A stretch of 64,000 bases of DNA from positions 19,779,945 to 19,843,944 of the forward strand of contig NC_058140.1 in assembly GCF_011075055.1 (NCBI RefSeq). The letters are read 5' to 3'. Position numbers and translations under genes: made by a program. The stretch's first letter is position 1. Each line of letters starts with the position of its first letter. Below, in pieces: positions 1-10,159 of the stretch. The notes beneath the pieces are model-generated. The model was not told where the DNA came from. It worked only from the letters and a program-made list of their open reading frames with translations, and made no database searches. This stretch comes from Mangifera indica (taxonomy: Eukaryota > Streptophyta > Magnoliopsida > Sapindales > Anacardiaceae).

Positions 1-275
1 TGTTTTCCTTCTAAGATGTCTTGCAAATAAAGTAGCTCAACTTATGGTATCATAAGAATAATCACTTGGAAGCAGCTATATTATATATAGTGAAGAGAGA
101 ATTCAGCACAAACCAGAGTGAATGACAACTCATTTCCCGTCTCTTGCCCTCGCACACTGTGTAGCCTCTCTGAGCTCATATCTCTTTCTGCTTTTGCTTA
201 GCCTGTCCATGCCAGTAAAAATACCACCATGCCACAACTTCCAGACATAAATAAACAAATGAGCAGTGTTGTGGA

Positions 276-300
276 ACACACACACACACACACACACACA
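276..300. repeat. (AC)n microsatellite
   Basis: An uninterrupted AC dinucleotide run of about 12 units in intergenic DNA. It is likely length-polymorphic. Confidence 0.9.
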
Positions 301-732
301 TTGCCAGTAAGTGCTACTCTTCCTAAAAATTAATTTCTGAAAAAAAAAATGCATTTATCACATTAAATCAAAGGAACAAGAACCAAACTACACTGAGCCT
401 CAACAATGAATACGCTAAAAGCCTAATTAATTCCTCATTTTCTATAAACTTACACCAAATTGCTACATTCAAAACAAAATTTCTTCAATTTTTTTCCTGG
501 GTTTTCAGAACAACCAAAACATAATATTAAATTTTCAGATCTCGTGTATAAATAGAAATGAAAACTATATAAATGCAATATATAGTTTTGAAGCAAAAAT
601 TAAACCAAAAACGCTTCTTTGTTTTCAACCAAGCAGAGTACAGTACTGGGTTTAAAATAAAGAGAAACTAAAGAGTGAGAGAACAAACGAACCTACCTAG
701 TAAATAGGAGGTTAAGCGATGTTCTTGACGTG

Positions 733-740
733 CCACGTGG
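733..740. promoter_or_regulatory. G-box palindrome CCACGTGG
   Basis: A perfect palindromic G-box with an ACGT core. G-boxes bind bZIP and bHLH factors in plants. No transcription start is assigned nearby, so the role is unproven. A second ACGT palindrome lies at 1225-1232. Confidence 0.35.
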
Positions 741-1306
741 ACCTAACAGTGACAACCACCAAGAAATCCGTCGAATCACAATGTTTTCCGACCGATATCA
801 CCTTAACGTCGTCTGCTCTCACATCACTCAAAACCATCTCCACATCTTGCAAATTCATTAGCCATTCGTTAGTTCTCGCAACAGTGGCACATCACGCCGA
901 CGATTTCGGGATATTGAGAGAGCGACATCGTAGAGCCCAACACATCTGATGATGGCACCAAGAGGATCCCTCGCCTCAGGGTTCGTAGGAAATGAAAGTT
1001 ATGAAACTACACAAAACGTCGTCGGTTGGAGAACTCCACCTTCGAGAAGCGTGGCGTAAACGACGTAGTTTTTACTTTGACTTTTGGAAGAAAAGTAAAA
1101 GTCCTCAGCGGTGATATTTACCTTAGGCTTTTAGGAGACAATTAAACAACTCATCTTTATGCGGTGTTTATCTGCCGTTGGATTTGTATCATTAAAGTAC
1201 GATTTGAATGTGGAGATAACAACGACACGTGTCATGGAAGAGACACTTGAGCTTAACATTCAGACCTCTCAGCTAACCGCCGTCACTTCATTGATCATTA
1301 AAAAAA

Positions 1307-2102
1307 AGGCCAAGAACTATATCACACCCAAAGTATGCTATTATCTCAAAATTCTCCCGTTAACTTTGAAAACCTATTTATCTACCCATAAAATGTTAAA
1401 ATTAACGGAACCCTAATCCCTTAAAATTTTATCTTTTTTTCCCCTTTAATCCCTAAAAACTAACCATTTTTCCTTAAACCAAATTTTAAAATATAGCATT
1501 CCTCTTTAGGATTTAGTTTTCAATCTCTGATGTCAAATCTGACATCGTTACTGACGATGAAACCTTTTCCATGAACCATCATGCTCTTACGACCTCTTTT
1601 TCCTTCTCTAGAACATCGATCGACCTAGATCTGGTGTCGTTTTAGTCTAAAAAGTTGAAGAGCTTTGTTGAGAGACGAAACTCTTCGTTTTCTCAGACAA
1701 AGATGATGACCTCGTCTTCGTTTGAGAAGACGAAGACAATGCTAGATTTGGGCCGATTGATATTCTAGAGAAGGGAAGAAAGGTCGCTAGAGCATGGTAG
1801 TGTATTAGAAAAGCTTCATCGTCGGCGATAGCATCGAATTTAATGTCGAGAATTGAAAACTAAATCCTAAGAAAAATGTTATTTTTTAAAACTTGACCTA
1901 AAGGAAAATAATTAGTTTTTAGGGGTTAAACGGGAAAACTATATTAAATTTTAATTTATTTTTAATATTATAGATAAAATGATGATTTTATCTTTTGAAC
2001 CGTTAATTTTAACCTCTTATACGAAAGTAAATAAGATTTTCAAAATTAATAAAAGAAATTTGAGATAATAGCATACCTTGAGTGGAAAATAGTCCTTTGG
2101 CC
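1307..2102. mobile_element. Non-autonomous Mutator-like element with long terminal inverted repeats
   Basis: The left arm (about 1308-1530) reads inward as the reverse complement of the right arm (about 1845-2102). Both outer ends start GGCCAA, then share GTATGCTATTATCTCAAA and, further in, blocks around TTAAAATTAACGG, CCCCTAAAAACTAA and AGGATTTAGTTTTCAAT. That gives arms of about 220-260 bp around a roughly 310 bp centre with no transposase. TTAAAAAAA flanks both ends (1298-1306 and 2103-2111), a possible 9-bp target duplication, but it is low complexity. Long arms and a 9-bp duplication fit the Mutator superfamily. Confidence 0.75.
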
Positions 2103-3449
2103 TTAAAAAAATAGGACAAGCCAACCGGCTGACGTGTGTTCCAAAAAGTGAAAGCTGAAAAGAGAAATCGAAACTTACCGCTGGTAATGGCAAAGACTGA
2201 AATACAATCGAATTAAATTTATTTGAATTCATTTTTCAGTTTGGCTCATAGAGGACGAATTCAAGTTTACAAGTTTAATATAGGTAAATTTGAACCTAAC
2301 TATGAGAAGTGGTTGATTGATTCTTCAAACTCTCTCATTTATAAAATTTAATTTAAATTAATATTATATTAATTAATACTATTAAAATAATATTTTTTAA
2401 TTTTTTTGTTACACTTTATATTATATTTAAACTCAAACTGAAAAATATTTCAGAAAAATTCAATAAGTTTGAGTCTATACTTAAATTTAACTCTTTTCAA
2501 ATTGAATAAAATTTTAAGTTAATATAAACTATAACACAATTTGGTTCAAATTTAACATTAGTAATGCTAATAAAGGTTAAATCTATAATTATTAGTTCGG
2601 GATCAAGTTTACGGTTTCAGAAAAACAATTATTTGAATATAAAAGAATCTTTTCAAAGTATGAGTATTTGAATTCAAGTTATTTGAGTCGAACAACAATA
2701 TAAAATTTGTAACCTAAATAATTGGGGATTTCAATTATAACTAATTTTTTTTAATCAAAACTCAAATAATTTCGATCGAATCTATTCTTTCAAAAATAAA
2801 TACTTAAATATAATTATAATAACCACCAAGTTCAAAAAAAATGAAAATAATATGAGAGCTATGAAGTCAATTACAAAGTAAGGTTGATCCTTTCATCTTT
2901 TTTATCTAGAATGATGACAAGAAGCCTAAAAAGCCACAGATGAACTAGTCTAGTCACAATCTAGTTACACGGTAACGCCTAGCCACCTTAAAGCAAGGTA
3001 ATGACAAAGGGTAATGATATATAACATAAGAATATAATAATAATATATATATATTATTCATATCATTATTACAATCTAGCCTTTTAAGTAAGTTTTCTCC
3101 ACAACCCACCCACCAATTAAAACGACATGATTCTGAATCTTTCCCCATCAAGGCATTTTTAATAATAATTATTAAATAAATAATTATATTGTCTTTTTCT
3201 CGTAATTTGACAACAAAACATTGGACCATTTCGACATATTTATGTCCTTCAATAATTACTGTTTTATTTATTTATATTATTTAATTAGAATATAGAAGGG
3301 CATGCATGGCCATCCTAATATTAAAACCCGCATGAAAACAAAGACGTAGAGTTTGTATTTATATGGTATTTAGAAATATATTAATTTTAAGATAAATAAA
3401 AAAAATTCAAGACACCTGGAAATTAAAGAAGGGGAGAAAAAAAAAAAAA
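2103..3449. other. AT-rich intergenic DNA with degenerate repeats
   Basis: No gene is recognised. From about 2230 to 2700 there are many variants of TTCAAGTTTGAGTT, a word also enriched near 17.0, 20.9 and 32.2 kb, suggesting old copies of a shared interspersed repeat. The rest is AT-rich upstream DNA of the next gene. Confidence 0.5.
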
Positions 3450-4368
3450 ATCACACCCAGAGCAAAGAGAAGCCAGGAGAAAAGAAAGAAAGAAACTAAA
3501 GCTTGCTGAGGAGGTAAGAAGCAAATCTGAGCAACAACGAAAACGAGAAGAAGGAGAAGTAAGTTTTTCTTTTTGGAGCAGAGGGGAATGCTGAAATAAT
3601 GAATTTCCATTGAAAGTTTGGAACCGATCGATCTATGGAGTCCTCGATCTGTGTGCTGGACAAAGCATTAAATGCGTTAGATCCAAGTGTTTGGGTGTGT
3701 GGCGACTGTAATTGCCATTTAAGTTATTCATTTTTTGGCTCGTCAAATTTGAGATCTTAATCGCCTTCTCAACAAGCATTTAGTTTTCTGTTGAAGATAT
3801 ATTATTGTACTTCAATTCATGGTAAGCGAAGCTTAGGTTTTAGTTGTACCATTATGAATGGGAATTTCACTGGTCTAGTTTAAGCTTAAATGGGCATTTT
3901 GGAAGTTGAATTTTAGTTAAATTTAGAGTTTCTTTTGCTAGTAATTGTAACTTCTGGGATCTTATGTGTGACGTAGTCTAGGGTTTCATGATTCGGGTGA
4001 TCAATTTAGGTGTTGTATAGATATAAAACTGAGTCTATGCGTTTCAAATGTGAATTCGTTTAAGTTATTTTTGTTAATTCCTGTTATTAAATTTTGTTTA
4101 TCATTTACAACGTTCTGGTATTGACAATTGAATTTTATGTGTAGGATTTGGTTAGTAAAATTGGCATTAAATTAGTTCCTTGAACTTGTGGAAGCGGGAA
4201 TCTGTGTTCCAGTTGCTGTTTTTTAGTACAGAAGGACTTAAATTATTTACCGTGTGAGCTATATCAGTTCGTGAATATGGGTCACTGGATTTGGCACAAA
4301 CGCTGTTTCATGTTGGATTATAAGGAGAGGTTGGAGTTGTGATTTTTGAATTAATTTGGCCGGTGGAG
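3450..4368 (+). promoter_or_regulatory. 5' leader region of the Ser/Pro-rich protein gene
   Basis: A purine-rich stretch (about 3430-3520) ends in GAG|GTAAGAA, a good donor at 3513/3514. This suggests a leader intron before the coding start at 4369. Candidate acceptors lie near 4148 and 4238 and I cannot choose between them. The whole stretch lacks a long reading frame in the gene's phase. Confidence 0.45.
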
Positions 4369-7300
4369 ATGCCTCCTTCTCCGGCATTGAAATGTTCTCC
4401 TGGGAGGGAGCTAAGAGGGGAGAATCACAAGCGTGGGCGAAGTATTGAGAGTGGGTTGCTTTTCAAAGATAGCGATGACAATCTTGCTTTGTTCAATGAA
4501 TTGCAGACCAAAGAAAAGGAGAGTTTTTTGCTTCAGCCTACAGAAGACTTTGAAGAAACCTTTAGTAATTTTCTGAACTGACTATTTTTGGGTTTGGGTG
4601 ATATGAGTTGTGGAATTTTTGTTTGTCCTTTTGTCTGATTCTGCTGACTCATTCTTGTTGATTTTGGATTGTTATTTACAGCCACAAATTTGAGACGCTT
4701 TTCAGATTTCAAGCTTGGAATTGCAATTCCAGCTCGAGGAGAGAGTAGTGAGCCGCTTAATGCAGACGGGGAGAAGAATGATTATGATTGGTGGGCCATC
4801 TTACTTTTTGTGTCGCTAATACTCTGAACTTTCATTGTTTCTCTAATTCTCTGACATGCAACGAACTTTTTATTGCTCTCAAGTAAATAGTGAATTCAAT
4901 AAAATTTACTGCTAAGACAAAGTTTTCTATATTACACATGTAATTGAGTAATATATCTGGCTGTTGAGTAGAGCATTCTGTCTAGGAGCTAGGTATCTAT
5001 GTCTTGCCAGCAATTAGCCAGTTGTTTCACCAATCTTAGTGAATGTTTATTATTTCATTACTTGCACTGTATTTTATAATGCTTTACCATATTTTGGTTG
5101 TGTGGAAGGCCTAAGATTATCTGATTTTTTAGGTTATTAACTCCTCCTGACACCCCTCTTTTTCCTTCATTGGATGATGAACCACCACTGGTTAATGTTG
5201 CACGAAGGGGTAGACCACAGAGTCAACCTATTTCCATATCAAGATCATCCACTGTAGGTCATCGCTCTTTCTTATATGGAATATAATTATAATTGCTTCA
5301 ACTTTCCCAAAAAGTGTAGTAAATACTAGGTATATACTAGTTTTATAGAAAATAACTTAATATATCTTTAGTTTGAGTTTTTTACATTAGATGTGCACCT
5401 GTATGCAGATGGAGAAGAGTTACAGAAGCAATAGAGGCAGTGCAAGTCCGAATCGCTTAAGCCCATCACCTCGTTCTGGCAATAATTCATTTCAGTCAGC
5501 AAGAGGGAGGCCGTCTTCATCACCTCATTCCAGTCCAACCCCTGCTTGGCGACCTGCTACTCCCACACGTAGATCATCTCCTCCCCCAAGTAAAACCTCA
5601 ACACATGCTCCTAGGTCTTTGACTCCAACTCCACAGAGGATGAATATAGGGTCCAGAGGTTCTGTGGCTTCATCTGTGGTTAGGGGAACTTCACCTATAA
5701 GAACAAGCAGAGGGAACTCTGCTTCTCCAAAAATAAGGGCATGGCAGTCAACTGTCCCTGGATTTTCCCTTGAAGCACCACCCAATCTTCGTACTTCCTT
5801 AGCTGATCGACCTGCTTCATATGTGAGAGGTTCATCACCAGCATCCAGAAATGGGAGGGATTCATCTTCAAAATTTGGCAGGCAATCAATGTCTCCAACT
5901 GCTTCTAGAAGTGTTAGTTCATCCCATAGTCATGATCGGGACCGATTTAGCTCTCAAAGTAAAGGTTCGGTGGCATCATCTGGTGATGATGATATTGACT
6001 CTCTACAATCTGTTCCTATGGGTATCTCAGACAGCTCAGTTTCAAGGAGAGTTAGTAGTTTTTCAAATAACAGAGCTCCAGCCCTTTCTAAGAAATCCCC
6101 TAAAATGGTGTCTGCAAGTTCTGCTCCAAAAAGATCCTTCGATTCTGCTCTTCATCAAATGGTATTTTATTTTTTTATTGCATTGGGCTATGTATTTGGC
6201 TTTTCATGTGTCTTTTATTGTTTACTTGGATACTTTATATCGTACATGAATCATCTTTGCTATTTGAGGAAAATAACTAATCTGGTCCTTTTAACGGCTT
6301 CTATGGAGCATCTCATTATATGTATTTTACTTAATGTTTGTAATTGATTTGAACTACAAATGTTTCATGCATGTACTTGGCTGCATTTATGGAGATTATC
6401 ATAATCAATTATTTTGTGTAGGATCATCGAAAGAGCCCCCAAAATATGTTCAGACCACTCTTGTCTACTGTCCCCCCCAGTAGCACTTTTTATGTTGGAA
6501 AAGGCAATTCCGCTAATCACTCTTTGATGTCTCGGAATTCCTCTGTTACAACCAGCAGTAATGCTAGCTCTGATCAAGGTACAATTGTTGCACATGATAA
6601 TGAAGGCAGTGATCACCACCAGGATGATATGACTAGTAACCATGTGAAAGTACCATATCTGGAAGTTCAAGAAGAAAGCTTTGCCTTTGATAAGGTGGAT
6701 TCATTAGATGAAGAAGTTGAGCATGAAAGACATGATAAGTCATCTAACCTTCAGCTTGGAGGCTTGGATAGGGAACCTGCTATAAAAGGTGATCGTGATG
6801 CCTTTGAGGAGTTCAGCTACCGTGGTAGTGATATGGAAACAAATCCAACTACTAATGATTTGTTTGTCAGGATTGATTCTTCTGAAGTGGGTAGTTTCAA
6901 TAATTTAAGACTTTGTTCAACATGTGGCCTAAGATATTGTGTCACTGAACCAGTAGAAGGAGAAATTTATCTTTGTCCAGATTGCAGAAAGCCAAGTGAT
7001 CTTGTTGCTGCTGCCAACCATGAGACAACTATATTAGTGGCCGAGAATTTCTTAAAGTTGTCTAAGAATATATCTGACAAGAATAAGTCATCAGAGGAAT
7101 TAAAGCCCCCAGTTGTTGTACCTGAAGTGTCATCACAAGTTTTTGATTTGGTTGAACCAAGGCTTTCTGGGCATGAAGAGAATGCTGAGCAAAGCCACAC
7201 TTCCTATTCTGAGCAAAGTGAGAGATACTCTCAAGAAAATTCTCTTGCAAGGTCTGTCATTGAGGGAGGTGAAGAAAAGCTTAATTACCAGCAAGAGATT

Positions 7301-9711
7301 GACCAACCAACTGCTGGCCATGATCTACCTGGTGGTAAGGACAATGGAGGTCAACAACTGCAGCTCTCCAAAGACTATATAGATAGGAAGGTTGACTCTT
7401 CAGAGGGTGCTGGCATTTCCTTACTGCTGAAGAGGTCAAGCAGTAGCAAAGGGCCTGTTTTTCAAGGCAGGACTTTCACTGCTGCTACCATACCTTATGA
7501 AGATCTGTCTTGTACAAGGGATACTGCAAACAGTTTAAGAAGCTCCATGGGACATGGAAGTGCATCTGCACCATCCTCAGTTGATTTCAGCTCATCAAGA
7601 CAAACCGAGTCTCGTGTACAACGGCAGTTGAGCAGCAGGAAATCTGACACAGAGAATCACAGAGATGATGTAAATACAAAGCCTCAAAGCATGGGATTGT
7701 CTTTATCTGGAAGTTCAAGCCATAATTATCAGGCTTTTGGTCTTGAAAGAAGCATAAAAGATATTTCAGTGAGCAATATGAAATACAATGATGTAGAAGG
7801 GTCACCTGTCACTTTTCAATCTGAACTGATATCTTCAGAATATAAAGAGGCAGGTGTCACTTATACTTCAGTTCCTGAGGAAGGCAATTTGGGATGTAAT
7901 GAAAGTACTAGAACAATGGATGCTGCTACCTCAGAATTGAAAAGCCATATGGCTAGCTGTCACTGTGAGCAAAATTCAGCAGCATCCTTTCCAAATTATG
8001 AAGAACATTTATCATATGAAAATGGAGAAGACATTCCAGATCATACAAGGAGTCTCTCTGATGTAGAAGTATCAGTTAATACTCCAGAGTCTTCTGATGA
8101 GGAAGAACATACCCTGCTGAATTCTAGCCATGATGCAGTGGATATAGCAGAAGCTCCTGGTCAAATCTCTTTGATGACAATAACACAAATAGAAATTGAG
8201 AAAAAATTTCAAAGTTCCCATAGTCCACAGAGTGGAGATGTCTCTCCCACGTCAATAAGCATCATCAATGAATTTCAGGAACCATCTGTTCGTCTACCTT
8301 CAGATAATGATATGTCAACTGTTCCAGAGTCCAGCCCCACAGATAATGCATATGGCATTTTAGGTGTGTTTGTCTTACTGTTCTTCAATCTCCTCCCTTC
8401 AATATAGATTTTATGCATTTTAATGGCCCATATCCAGTTTTTTCATTAATTTGCAAAAAATGACATGGCAATGTTAATCTCTTTGTTGAACTGTAGATAC
8501 CGTTTATATATCCAGTGTTGGTTTAATGTATCATATAATGTTGCTAATTTTCATCATTTTCTAGCTTTTTCCTTGTTTCCTGTCGGACCCTTTAGTAGAA
8601 TTTTTCTTTGGACTTCCCTTTTTATGTATCCTTAATTTCTTACATTAATTATGCCTCATGCTTAATATATCTACTGAAACTACTCATTTGCTTTAATTTA
8701 CTTTGGGTTTTAAGGGGATTTTATAGTTCTCTGCAAATCCTTCTTTGCAATTATCTTTGTTGCATCCTCCATTTTTTTGTGAGTAGATACTTTTCTTCTG
8801 TGAGATTAATTTGCTAAATGATTCGGCATCTTTGTTCTTGATGGAAATCGTCCTTGTCATGTTCCATTAATCATATCTAATAATGTGAATTTATGTGCTT
8901 ATTAAAGCTGTGCAACTTATTCAGGCACCTTCATTCGTGTCATTAAGCTGCTGGTTTTGTTAAATAATCTGTTAAAAATTTTCTATTCTTTTTTTTTTTC
9001 CATAGTTTTAAACATAATTTGTTTCAACACTGAACACTGTATCATAGTGAAGATGACCCAACCTCGATCTTGAACTGAAGCTGATCTAATTAAATCCACA
9101 CTTCTCATCTTTTATGGTTGCTGGGTTAAAAACACAATCATTTTGTGTACAATGATTAGTTTTTACAACATGATGCAATTTATCTATGCTCACAACATAT
9201 TTTATTGATAAAAGTTTGTTTTGAGATAGCTTTACTCAATTTTAGCTCAGTTTTGATGAGTTTTCCTACTTGTTTGACAGAGGAGTCAATTATTCTGGTA
9301 GAGTCTCAGGGAGGAAGCAAGGCAAGAAGCCTGACGCTAGAAGAGGCAACGGATGCAATACTTTTTTGCAGCTCCATAGTCCATGATATGGCCTTTCGGG
9401 CTGTAACCTTAGCAATAGAGAAGGAAAGCTCAGTGCCAGTGGAAGGTTCCTGGCCGACAGTAACAATATTGGGGAAATCTAGTTCTGATAGAAAGAACCA
9501 ACGAGGCAGGACTGCTGGTAAACACACTTCAAAATCCCAAAAAGCAAGGCAGAGGCGGGTAGAAACGAATGCAAAATTACCCCCCTCTAGTGAGACTGAA
9601 AACGATGAGAATGCAGATGTGTCTGTGATTCGTAACGTTGGGCTTCCTAATAAGGTGGATAGCATGGAGCCTCCAAAGCTGGAATCCAAGTGCAATTGCA
9701 CGATAATGTGA
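4369..9711 (+). CDS. Ser/Pro-rich basic protein with Cys4 motif (At1g27850-like)
   Basis: Six exons (4369-4564, 4682-4790, 5133-5253, 5409-6161, 6422-8363, 9281-9711) join in one frame to give 1183 residues. The ATG at 4369 opens with MPPSPALK; an in-frame GTG at 4339 is not a credible start. Residues about 143-393 are basic and rich in Ser, Pro and Arg ([34 protein letters not shown]), a block shared by plant basic proline-rich proteins, some reported to bind microtubules. An acidic Ser-rich central region carries C558-x2-C561 and C578-x2-C581, resembling a zinc ribbon. The C-terminal exon is Lys/Arg-rich and ends in CNCTIM. The family assignment rests on my memory of Arabidopsis At1g27850, which has similar length and an almost identical N-terminus. 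The molecular function is unknown. Confidence 0.88.
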
Positions 9712-10071
9712 AAGTCTTTCATTCAAACCATGTTGTTGTGTTGGTCCCTCCAGCCTTACATATATTTGGGGAGGGGATGCTGCTGAGATGAAGAATGGTT
9801 GTAGTTTTATTGGTTTTGTGTTTGAAGGGCTGTTTGGATAATTGGCAATTGGTTTTTGTTGGTTCAAAATTTATTTGTAAAGAACTCCACTGGTTGGTGG
9901 CATAATTGTAAATTTGTATTATCATTGGGCCGGTGATATTAGTGAGAGGCACTGGAGAGGGTGGTGTTTGGTCCAAACATCAATTTCAAGTGCTCCTACT
10001 TCGTTATAGATCATACTGCGTCGTTTAGTAATTGAAAGAAGATTAAGGGTCTTTTCGTCAACTCATTAATC

Positions 10072-10079
10072 TATAAATA
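10072..10079 (+). promoter_or_regulatory. TATA box of the RECQL5-like gene
   Basis: TATAAATA lies 88 bases before the helicase ATG, a sensible spacing for a short leader. No other gene starts nearby on this strand. Confidence 0.5.
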
Positions 10080-10089
10080 ATCAAAATTA

Positions 10090-10097
10090 TTTGGCGG
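10090..10097 (+). promoter_or_regulatory. E2F-type site TTTGGCGG
   Basis: TTTGGCGG followed by GA matches the E2F/DP consensus TTTSSCGS exactly. It sits just after the TATA box and 63 bases before the helicase ATG. In plants E2F sites mark genes induced at G1/S, which suits a DNA helicase. Use of the site is inferred. Confidence 0.5.
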
Positions 10098-10159
10098 GAG
10101 ATCTAGAACACCAAGAGGTCGATCTCGAATTTCCCTCTCATTTCTTCCGAAACCTCCGA

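Larger units (their letters stand above)
1..1306. other. Intergenic, no gene recognised
   Basis: No reading frame here resembles a known protein, and the short ones lack splice-supported extension. The stretch holds a CA microsatellite, two ACGT-core palindromes (CCACGTGG at 733-740 and ACACGTGT at 1225-1232) and several ACGACGT-like words near 1015-1075. It could be the upstream region of a gene lying to the left on the minus strand, but nothing in the window proves that. Confidence 0.5.

Noticed and set aside
719..949. 76-codon open frame on the + strand
   Set aside because: It has no similarity to any family I recognise, no splice-supported extension and promoter-like motifs inside.
3407..3610. 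67-codon hydrophobic frame on the - strand
   Set aside because: It is the reverse of a purine-rich leader, so its Leu/Phe-rich translation is a composition artefact.
4339..4368. In-frame GTG extension upstream of the first gene
   Set aside because: Plant nuclear genes start at ATG with very rare exceptions, and the conserved N-terminus begins at the ATG at 4369.
9306..9722. 138-codon open frame on the - strand
   Set aside because: It is antisense to the last exon of the Ser/Pro-rich protein gene, starts and ends without splice support and resembles no protein.
10091..10159. In-frame TTG extension upstream of the helicase
   Set aside because: It overlaps the E2F-type site and lies just after the TATA box; the ATG at 10160 gives the family-like N-terminus [17 protein letters not shown].
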